Shown piece after piece: positions 55,730-64,000 of a stretch of 64,000 nt of DNA. The stretch spans positions 160,748,817 through 160,812,816 of the forward strand of contig CM061132.1 in NCBI GenBank assembly GCA_030789695.1, in the 5' to 3' direction. Numbering within the stretch: position 1 is the stretch's first letter; each line of letters opens with the position of its first letter. Source of the stretch: Scilla litardierei (taxonomy: Eukaryota; Streptophyta; Magnoliopsida; Asparagales; Asparagaceae). Position numbers and translations under genes: made by a program. The notes under the pieces were generated by a model. The model was not told where the DNA came from, did no database searches, and saw only the letters and a program-made list of their open reading frames with translations.

Positions 55730-56899
55730 ATGGCAGATCAACCCAACGCTCGTAACGGAAATGGTGATGCCTACAATGAGATCGTGGGACTCGTAAGAGA
55801 AATGATGGAACTCCAAACTCGATTACTCTCTGCGCTCAGTCGTTTCGCTCCTCATCTGGTCGGGGATCCTGAAGACCAAGCGTTTCAGTCCAGTCAAGGT
55901 TTAATCTACAACTTCCAAGCGCCAAGGACATCTGCCGATCTAGCACCCGATGAGGAAATACCGGGAGCAGCACGTAACTACAAGGATGTAGATAAACTTC
56001 GAGAAACAGCCCAAGTTGGAGGGAGTAAGCATCCTGAAGAACCAACAAAAGACGCTCTTGGACCAATACAAACTGCCCTGTTTAAAAGGTCTACACCTCC
56101 AGTCAACAACTGATATCAGATGAAGTGCCACCATTGTAACCGACAGGGGCATGTCAAGAAGGACTGTCGGGTGTTGCTGAGGCAATGCCTGATATGCGGA
56201 GCATCTGAACACGCTACCAGGAACTGCACTCGCCGCACCCGCAAGCCAACAACTACTCAGTACGGACCACCTCTGGCTCCACAAACAGAAGGCTTTCACA
56301 TTGGCGAGGCAGAACCAGCCGAGACGTCAGATCTTCACCATAACAGCCGCGTAGGCTGAGTCGGATGGACAAGTGATTTCAGGTATTACTTAAACCCTTC
56401 TTTTATAGTGCTTATATTACATGCATGAGTTAATTTTTATCTTGTGCTAAGATATTTCCTATGTACTAGATGTTGTATTAATAGCCTCTCATCTAGCCTT
56501 ATCTCTTTTGATTCGGGAGCCACTCACTTCTTTATATCCCGAGGATTTGTAGAGAAACATTCTATTCATGTTGACTCTCTATCAAATCGCTTGAGCATCA
56601 CTACTGCGAGTGGAGTAGTGAGGACTTCTACTGGATGTCGATCTTGCCCATAGTAATTGTGGATACGAGTTGTCCGTAGATTTTATGGTAGTCGACATGT
56701 CAACTTCGATGCGATATTCGGCATGGATTGGTTAGGAAATTTATACGCTATTATCGATTGTCACAACAAGAAAGTAGTGTTTGAAATCCCTGATCATCCT
56801 GTGTTTGAATTCAAGATCGGAGACCGTTCACTTGGGCCTATCAAGTTTTGGGCCAAACCGACTGAACTAATCATTGCATCAATGCAGGTTGAGCCATGA
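55730..56899 (+). pseudogene. Tekay-like Gag and protease remnant
   Basis: Starts MADQPNARNGNGDAYNEIV (55730), shows a short Gag N-terminus, then a stop at 56111-56113. In the same frame follow two zinc knuckles (CHHCNRQGHVKKDC and CLICGASEHATRNC), and after another stop a protease with FDSGATHFFISRGFVEKH and AIFGMDWLGNLYAIIDCHNKKVVF. Most of the capsid domain is missing, and there is no RT after the protease. This is the internal remnant of the element whose 5' LTR ends at 55593. Confidence 0.8.
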
Positions 56900-57654
56900 T
56901 TATGTAACGCAATCGATCTTCATCACTAGCAACATTTCTTTAGCTAATGATTGCCTTCTGATCATTCTACTAATTCTTATAATTCTTCTTAACCGCATTT
57001 ATTACGCTTGAATTCTAGCTACGTTTATTTTAAGGAGGGTAGCATTCGATTTTCGATCACCAGAAGTCAAGTTCGACAACCGAAGCGAATCGAAGGACGC
57101 TCAAAAGTATTGGAAGATGGTGCTAAAGATTTTGAGTCGAGCCAAACCTGACGTGCAAGTGTAGGCTGTTTGCGTCTTTTCATCCTTCTTGAGCTCGTGT
57201 TTCTCTTCTAGTCCCTACATTCATCTCGTACCCGATTTGTTTTCCAAGGGTTTAATTTCATTCTCCACCGACCACCTTTCCCCATCTTAATTTCCTTTGT
57301 CCGCTTTCCCACCTCGAGAACCGTTCCCGTCGAACCCTACCCTACCTAACACCGACTTTCGGTGCCACTCTCCCCCCCTTTTTTTAAAAAAAAACCCCTC
57401 TCCTTCCTCCCCAAGCCACCCCATGATTCCCTTTCGCCCCAGCATCGCCCACTCCTCCTCCCGACCTCTTCCTCAAGCGAGCTCGACCCGACCTCACATC
57501 GTCGCTCCGATCTCCGATCCGACGGCATCACCTGAAGATCCGCCGGCTCCACCCCATCCCGGAGGCCCACGCCACATCGAACAGTCGCAGCCCCCGCCAT
57601 GGACTGTCAGCCAGTCGCAGCTGATGGAAATTGAATTCCACCCCTAAGTAATTT
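56900..57654. other. Possible start of the Tekay-like 3' LTR, then unassigned
   Basis: A purine run ATTTTAAGGAGGGTAGCATT near 57026-57045 looks like a polypurine tract with the beginning of an LTR after it. The following 600 bp (pyrimidine-rich, 57170-57640) lacks a gene. The assignment is tentative. Confidence 0.35.
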
Positions 57655-58822
57655 TGATGATGAGCACACCAAATGAATGTTTAGTATACTAACTACACTA
57701 CACTTTGAGTATACAGACTTCGTGAAGCTCTACTGATACTCCAAGAAGCACGCATCAACGCTCCACGACAAAGACGAACATGGCTAAACTCAAGTGATGA
57801 AGCTCAAGCTCGCTCAAGCTCAATCAAAGCAAGAAGCTCAAAGAGAAGCTCATATGCACTTCATCAAGAGTGACTAATCTGCCGAAGACATGTTCAGAGT
57901 CTAGTGTGAGTGTGTCGTGTCTTCTAGGATATTTGTCAAAGCCATATCAAGTAGACAACACACACACACGAAAGATTTCGAAATAATTTTTTTTACTATC
58001 TTTAAAATAGTTTTCAAAAGATTTTTTCTAGTCACTTCATAATTCTCGTAGTGAAACTCCACACACCCTGGAGCTAACTACAACTCTTGACTAGAACAAC
58101 AGGAAAAACTCCTCTGGGAGTCGACTACCAAAAGTAGGGAGTCGACTACTTCTCAGGGATGAAAATTTCCTAGACTCCTCTGGGAGTCGACTACCTATAG
58201 AGGGAGTCGACTACCTGCTGGAAATTTTCAAACGTTTTGAATTTGAATTTTAAATTCTTTTGAGTGATTTACTCCGAAATTTTTGGGACAAAAGTCAAAC
58301 GAAATTCAAATTTCAAATCCCAGTTTTTTTCCCTATAAATAGAGCTTAATTCTTTTGTGAAAAAATACAAGATTATTGAAAATCAAAATTTGCAAAAGCT
58401 CTCGTAAATTAAAGCTCTCTCATTTTTTTCTCTAGCCAATTTTAATTTCAGTTCTGTTTGATCTTGCAATATTTTCCAATTCTTTTGAAGATCATATTAT
58501 TATTTTATTGGCTAAGTTGTTTTTCAAAATCCTCTCTATTATTTCTCTTTAATTCTATTTGAAGGATTTTTGAAAAAGCTCTAGATCACAAAGAACTTAT
58601 CTCGTATCTTTGTGTGATCTAGACTATCATTCTATTAAGCCACTACACAATTGTCTATCTTTTGATTGGCTATAGAATCGGGTGTATTTTCAATCTCTAT
58701 CATTTATTGTAGAGTATTGAACAAATTTCTCATTGTGCTATTTGTTGGAACACTAGACAAGTCTAGTTGTTGCCAGTTGGAAAGTCCTCGGTTTGTGAGG
58801 CAAGGGTATAACCCTAGACAAG
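57655..58822 (+). repeat. Copia-like LTR, cut by the Tekay insertion
   Basis: Begins TGATGATGAGCACACC. It has a TATA box (CTATAAATAG, 58333-58342) and four copies of GGGAGTCGACTAC in two pairs (58116-58214). It ends abruptly where TGTCACGACC of the Tekay LTR starts. The closing stretch (GGAACACTAGACAAGTCTAG, then TTGTGAGGCAAGGGTATAAC) is of the kind seen in plant copia LTR/leader regions, but lineage and true 3' end are not established. The 5 bp before the junction are ACAAG. Confidence 0.5.
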
Positions 58823-59470
58823 TGTCACGACCCGCTTCCCTAAAATGGAGGCGAGACGTGAAAAGGTCCGCACGAGAGTGGAGCTGTGAAGCCCCAAACC
58901 CGATAAGCGTCCACAATACATAAACAGGTCCCTGTAACCACAACAGAATAGCAATAATAACACAAGGAGAGACTGAAATAAAATTCACATCTCACAAATA
59001 TTGTCCAACATCACAAATATGTTCAACATCCAGAAAAGCCACCAGGCTAAAAGAAAAGAGTCTAAAGGCCCAGAACAAGGCCAACAAAGGCAGCGACATA
59101 ACAAAGTATAGTATAGGTGCCACGCACCGATAACAAAACAACTGCCTAAACAAAAGTAAAGCACAACGAAGACACTAGGACTGGTCCCCAGTGTCCACGT
59201 ACTCCCCGTCAAACACAAGCACGGGCTCGGCGTCTGCAAACACCTCGTCCCCAACAAGTAACTCAGGCTCGGGCTCTAACATGTGTCACCCAAAAGAGAA
59301 AAGGGGCACATGTCAGCAAGTCGAACGACTTGCGCAAGGAAACGGGAATAATGGTAAACTAGCAACCTAACAATTAAAACATGGTGCATGGCAAGTAAAG
59401 TACGGTGGTAACAAGTAAGGTAAAGTATAGTACAAGTGGCAAGGGGTTGTTGTGACATGTAATGTCAAGT

Positions 59471-59640
59471 AACAAGTACAAGTACAAGGGATCACTCAAC
59501 GAGTGCCATATTGCCCGCAGGCTGTGTTCAGGTATCAAGTACAAGGGATCACTCAACGAGTGCCCTATTGCCCGCAGGCTGTGTTCAGGTATCAAGTACA
59601 AGGGATCACTCAACGAGTGCCCTATTGCCCGCAGGCTGTG
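59471..59640. repeat. 57-bp tandem repeat, three copies
   Basis: Units contain AGGGATCACTCAACGAGTGC and TTGCCCGCAGGCTGTGTTCA; start points of the ATCACTC motif are 59491, 59548 and 59605. They are almost identical. Confidence 0.92.
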
Positions 59641-60599
59641 ATGAGCGCGTCTTCTGGAACACGAGCCAGAAAGTGTATTTGATGAGTATGGCGTAGGGGT
59701 GCACCTAGCCGGAACGAGTAACACTAGTATGTAGCGATGCTACGCAATCACGATGAGCATTCAAGCATGCAATGACATGAGCAGATAATTTGCATACCGT
59801 TAATTAAATTAAACGTGACAGGCAAAATGCAATGACATGAACATATTCGCGTACCGTTTATTGAAATTAGACATGACAGGCAAAATGCAAAAGCGGTTAA
59901 GGATGCATGGATGACATGAACATATTATACACGTACCGTTAAGGGAAATTAAACGTGACATACAAGCATGATGAGGGTGACGGACCAAGCTTCGTTGTCA
60001 AGCTAGGTCAATGGCGTCTAGACGGCTATCCTTTCACCGTCTAGTCTCTTTTACGCTAAAGCAAGGTAAATGGCCCAAAACATGGCCTAAATCAAGAGAT
60101 GCAAGTTTCACTTGCCTATCACCGGGGTTGACGGTTTCGAAAGTTCGTTTCCGCGGATGCTAGCCTACGGGGAATCGCTGTTATGGGGAACAATCATCAA
60201 AACACAAGTATTTTATTAGGGTTTCATAAAAATTGCAATAGGGTAAGAAAACAACGGTGGATCGATTTCTTACCGAGAGGAGGCGGAAGAAACACTCCGG
60301 GGAACCCTAGGACCAGATCTGGAAAAGATTGGAGAAGTTTGGGGAAACTAGGGTTTTGGGGGATTTGGGGATTTTGATGGGTTTTGAGTGTGATTTGAGG
60401 AAGATGAGAGGTAGATAGGGTAGATGGATGGTTTGGATGATGGATTTAGGGCTTGGAATGAAGCAATGGAGCTTGGAGGGAGATGGGGGCTCAATGGGGG
60501 AGAAACTAGGGCTTAGGGTCGTGTTGGAGAAGAAGAAGTCGTTTGGGGGGTATTTATAGGTTGAGCTGGCGGCTAGGGCAAAACTAGGGTTTCCTGCAC

Positions 60600-60917
60600 T
60601 GCTTAGTCGGTCAAAGAACAACTGTTGACCGACTAGTTCGAGATCTAGTCGGTCGGTTGAACAACGCAGACCGACTAAGTGTAAACAGTAACTCCAGTCG
60701 AAAACCTGAACTAAGAGTTAGTCGGTTCAAGAAGCATCGCCGACCGACTAGTTTGCAACCTAGTCGGTCAACCAACGTTCTTAGACTGACTAACGATAAA
60801 CAGTAGCTTCCTCAGAAAATTAGAAAGCTCACTAGTCGGTCCAAGAAGGATTACCGACCGACTGGATCGTCATCTAGTCGGTCGGTGGCCCTTCTTACAC
60901 CGGCTAATGAGCACAGA
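60600..60917 (-). promoter_or_regulatory. Palindromic repeat cluster in the LTR upstream of TATA
   Basis: Three units of about 110-130 bp, each with TAGTCGGT (or TAGTCGGTC) facing GACCGACTA, so that CTAGTCGGTC occurs six or more times in both orientations. It begins about 40 bp upstream of the TATA box in minus orientation, a position where LTR enhancers lie. The binding protein is unknown. Confidence 0.6.
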
Positions 60918-61221
60918 AAGTACCGATACGGAGCGCGGGGCCCCGGGATCGATTCCTAAGACTCCTAGGCTTGATCTAATAGTTAGATACGACCGTTATG
61001 AAGCCCGTCACGAGTGACAAACTTCGAAATCGACAATCCTAAGAAAGAAGCGAGAAAATACGACGAATCGATCGAAAATGAAAACTACGGAGGCGAAAAC
61101 CACACAAGAGGAGAAAATCCACCAAAACATATATTATAATACATAAAATCCAGATACATGAAAAGCAGTCGTTACATCCTCCCCAACTTAAGAAAAATTC
61201 CGTCCTCGGAATTTCCAAAAC

Positions 61222-63999
61222 TCACGAGTCCGGAAACAAAAGTGGAAAACGCTCTCGCATCTCATCCTCATTCTCCCAAGTAGACTCTCCAGGTGAACCG
61301 TGTCGCCACATCACCCTCACAAGATTAACAATCTTGTTCCGAAGCGATTTCTGACGCCTGTCCAGAATCTGCACTGGATGCTGGTCATACGTCATATCGG
61401 GGCGAACGGTAATCTCCGAAAAATCCACCGCATGAGACGGATCGCTAATGTATCGACGAAGCTGCGACACATGGAAAACATTGTGAACTCCTTCCAAAGA
61501 CGGCGGCAAGGCCAAGCGATAAGCTACCTCGCCAACCCTCTCCAAAACGTCAAACGGTCCAATGTATCGCGGGCTCAACTTTCCACGCTTCCCAAAACGA
61601 ATCACACCACGATTCGGGGAAATCTTCAAAAACACATGGTCACCCGGCTGAAACTCCAAAGGACGCCGTTTAGCATCCGACCAATGCTTAAAACGGTCCT
61701 GAGCAATTCTCAACCTCTCCCGAATATTCCTGACGATATCCACGGCCTCCACGATCATCTCAGGTCCCAACAACTCCCGATCACCAACGTCATCCCAACT
61801 CAATGGCGATCGACATTTTCTCCCATAAAGAGCGGCGAAAGGCGCCATGCCAATACTCGCCTGGAAGCTGTTGTTGTAGGAAAACTCCACCAAATGCAGA
61901 TGGTCCTCCCACGAACCCTTGAAATCCAACATGCACGCCCTCAGCATGTCTTCCAAAATCTGAATCGTCCTCTCGGACTGGCCATCCGTCTGCGGATGGT
62001 ACGCCATGCTGAAACTCAGACGCGTACCCAAACTCTTCTGCAAACTCTGCCAGAACTGAGATGTGAACCTCGTGTCTCTGTCAGACACGATACTCACGGG
62101 GACTCCATGAAGTCGCACAACCTCCTCCACATATCTCCTCGCTAGCGCCTCAGTGGACTGTCCCACTCGGAACGGAATAAAGTGCGCAGATTTGGTCAAT
62201 CGATCCACGATCACCCAAATCGCGTCATTCTGCTTCGGACTCCGAGGTAGTCCAGTCACGAAATCCATAGTGATGTGCTGCCACTTCCACTCCGGAATCG
62301 GAAGCGGTTGTAGCAACCCGGCCGAACGCTGATGCTCCGCCTTCACTTGCTGGCAAACCAAGCACTTAGCTACACTCCGAGCCACGCTCCTCTTCATACC
62401 ATGCCACCAATAATTCAGACGAAGATCCTGGTACATCTTGGTGCCACCAGGATGCACAGAATACGGCGAACTGTGTGCCTCCACCATCAGCTCCTCTCTG
62501 ATATCCCCAGCTGGCACACACAACCTGGCTCCAAACCTCAGCGAGCCATCCTCATGAATCAAAAAGTCAGTCCGCAGACCGGCTTCCACCATCTCCCGAA
62601 TCCTCACCAGCTTCGGATCCTCAGCCTGGCCAGCCTTAATCCGATCCACGATCGTCGACTGCACCTGCATGTACATCAACGACGAAGCCTCTCCAGGAAG
62701 AACAATCTCCACGCCAGACTCGCAAAAATCCTGCTGCAATCTCCACTGCGAGGTCAAAATCATCACCGCAGGAAGCCTACTCAAAGCATCCGGAACCACA
62801 TTCACCTTGCCAGGGTGATACTGCAAATCAATCTCGTAATCCGCCATAAGCTCCAACCACCGACGCTGTCGCATGTTGAGCTCCTTCTGAGTGAAAATAT
62901 ACTTCAAGCTTTTGTGATCGGTGAAAATCTTCACTTGCTCACTCAGCAAGAAGTGCCTCCAAATCTTAAGAGCAAACACAACGGCAGCCAACTCCAAATC
63001 ATGGGTCGGGTAATTCTTCTCATGAACCTTAAGCTGACGAGACGCATACGCCACAACGTGCCCGTGCTGATGCAACACACAACCGAGACCCTTGCCAGAA
63101 GCATCGCAAAAGATCTCAAATCCACCGCTGCGATCAGGCACAACAAGAATAGGGGCACTCGTCAACCTCTCCTTCAGGACACCAAAAGCCCTCTCACAAT
63201 CACCCGACCAAACATAAGCAATATCCTTCCGCGTCAACCTGGTCATCGGCTCAGCAATACGGGAAAAGTCCTTAATGAATCGCTGATAATAACCAGCAAG
63301 TCCAAGAAAACTCCGAATCTCAGACGCAGACGACGGAACAGGCCACTCCCTGATGGCCCGAATCTTCTCGGGATCCACTGAAATACCATCTCCAGTCACC
63401 ACATGCCCGAGAAAAGCAACTCTATCCAGCCAAAACTCGCACTTCGAAAACTTAGCATACAAACGATGCTTCCTCAAGATCTCCAACACCGTCCTTAAGT
63501 GCGAGGCATGCTCTTCCTCCGACTTCGAATAGATCAGAATGTCGTCAATGAAGATAACGACAAACTTATCCAAAAAGTCGTAGAAAATCAGGTTCATCAG
63601 ATTCATGAAAACTGCGGGCGCGTTAGTTACGCCAAAAGGCATAACCACGAACTCATAGTGTCCATACTTCGTCCTGAACGCTGTCTTCGGAACATCTCCC
63701 TTCTTCACCTTCAACTGATGGTAACCACTCCTCAAATCCAATTTAGAAAACACCCTCGAACCTCCAAGCTGATCAAAAATATCATCGATGCGAGGCAACG
63801 GGTATTTATTCTTAATGGTTACCGCATTCAATTCCCGATAGTCCACGCACATGCGACGCGAACCATCCTTCTTCTTAACCAGCAACACCGGTGCTCCCCA
63901 CGGAGACACACTAGGATTAATATAACCCTTCTGCAACAGCTCATCCAACTGCTTCCGCAACTCTTCCAATTCTGCAGGTGCCATACGATAAGGCGCCTT
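61222..63999 (-). CDS. Tekay-type Pol (RT, RNase H, integrase, chromodomain-like tail), partial
   Basis: The frame is open from the right edge ([14 protein letters not shown]) to a stop at 61222; the Met at 63984 is internal. [64 protein letters not shown] and the catalytic FIDDIL. RNase [45 protein letters not shown]. Integrase: [11 protein letters not shown] with [47 protein letters not shown]. The tail ([30 protein letters not shown]) is the Tekay type of chromodomain. No stop or frameshift is seen in more than 920 residues, so the copy is young and may be active. Confidence 0.95.
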   Translation of the reverse strand, partial: KAPYRMAPAELEELRKQLDELLQKGYINPSVSPWGAPVLLVKKKDGSRRMCVDYRELNAVTIKNKYPLPRIDDIFDQLGGSRVFSKLDLRSGYHQLKVKKGDVPKTAFRTKYGHYEFVVMPFGVTNAPAVFMNLMNLIFYDFLDKFVVIFIDDILIYSKSEEEHASHLRTVLEILRKHRLYAKFSKCEFWLDRVAFLGHVVTGDGISVDPEKIRAIREWPVPSSASEIRSFLGLAGYYQRFIKDFSRIAEPMTRLTRKDIAYVWSGDCERAFGVLKERLTSAPILVVPDRSGGFEIFCDASGKGLGCVLHQHGHVVAYASRQLKVHEKNYPTHDLELAAVVFALKIWRHFLLSEQVKIFTDHKSLKYIFTQKELNMRQRRWLELMADYEIDLQYHPGKVNVVPDALSRLPAVMILTSQWRLQQDFCESGVEIVLPGEASSLMYMQVQSTIVDRIKAGQAEDPKLVRIREMVEAGLRTDFLIHEDGSLRFGARLCVPAGDIREELMVEAHSSPYSVHPGGTKMYQDLRLNYWWHGMKRSVARSVAKCLVCQQVKAEHQRSAGLLQPLPIPEWKWQHITMDFVTGLPRSPKQNDAIWVIVDRLTKSAHFIPFRVGQSTEALARRYVEEVVRLHGVPVSIVSDRDTRFTSQFWQSLQKSLGTRLSFSMAYHPQTDGQSERTIQILEDMLRACMLDFKGSWEDHLHLVEFSYNNSFQASIGMAPFAALYGRKCRSPLSWDDVGDRELLGPEMIVEAVDIVRNIRERLRIAQDRFKHWSDAKRRPLEFQPGDHVFLKISPNRGVIRFGKRGKLSPRYIGPFDVLERVGEVAYRLALPPSLEGVHNVFHVSQLRRYISDPSHAVDFSEITVRPDMTYDQHPVQILDRRQKSLRNKIVNLVRVMWRHGSPGESTWENEDEMRERFPLLFPDS

Positions 64000-64000
64000 C

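Larger units (their letters stand above)
58823..61176 (-). repeat. 3' LTR of a Tekay-type element (2354 bp)
   Basis: In minus reading it starts TGTAACGACTGC, right after the purine-rich AAGTTGGGGAGGA (61177-61189), and ends GGGAAGCGGGTCGTGACA. A TATA box (CCTATAAATA, minus) lies at 60551-60560. Upstream of it is a palindromic repeat cluster (60600-60917); downstream, inside the transcribed part, are 57-bp tandem repeats (59471-59640) and about three diverged 60-bp repeats (59760-59965). Long LTRs are typical of the Tekay (Del) lineage. Confidence 0.82.

Noticed and set aside
61300..63381. Long plus-strand frames opposite the Tekay pol
   Set aside because: They are shadows of the intact minus-strand pol gene, rich in His, Gln and Ser with no recognisable domain.

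Overview
This window is flowering-plant nuclear DNA and almost all of it is transposable-element sequence. The evidence is one intron-bearing plant protein phosphatase 2C gene, plant F-box pseudogenes, and Ty3/gypsy and Ty1/copia retrotransposons of plant lineages with chromodomains, plant-type primer sites and 5-bp target duplications. I cannot name the species. I see no intact tRNA or rRNA gene, no bacterial-style operon and no CRISPR array.

Layout. 1-2662: 3' end of a Reina/Galadriel-like chromovirus (RT end, RNase H, integrase, chromodomain) with its 3' LTR. 2663-14817: AT-rich intergenic DNA with three hAT-like non-autonomous elements (3722-4974 has a perfect 8-bp target duplication), a fold-back MITE, two tRNA-derived SINE-like relics and a duplicated segment around a GATCTG minisatellite. 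15050-19945: a large inverted duplication with arms of about 2.3-2.6 kb, each holding a decayed copy of the same F-box gene. 21085-28644: a decayed minus-strand copia element whose RT core has been replaced by about 2.3 kb of unrelated DNA. 29807-31321: six exons of the PP2C gene, minus strand; its usual last exon was not found.

32111-57000: a nest. A long (about 3.2 kb net) Tekay-like LTR is inferred to begin at 32111 and end at 55593. It is split by a 6.5-kb copia element (32228-38728, 112-bp LTRs, target duplication AATAA) and by a 13.8-kb element (41159-54932, 1.08-kb LTRs, target duplication CCAGG). A broken gag-protease remnant follows (55730-56899). 57655-58822 is a copia-like LTR, cut by a young Tekay element on the minus strand (58823 to the window end), which has a 2.35-kb LTR and an uninterrupted RT-RNase H-integrase-chromodomain reading frame.

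The most notable object is the 13.8-kb element. On its minus strand it encodes one long gag-protease protein of Tat/Retand type, with no reverse transcriptase, RNase H or integrase. On the opposite strand it carries two tandem, diverged copies of a three-exon gene resembling the 'putative gypsy type transposon' family (PF04195) with a coiled-coil tail. Between them and gag lies an array of about 6.8 copies of a 212-bp repeat. Its LTRs differ by only about 15 changes, so it is young and must have been copied by enzymes supplied by a related autonomous element. The second notable object is the F-box inverted duplication, which would fold into a kilobase-scale hairpin RNA if transcribed through.
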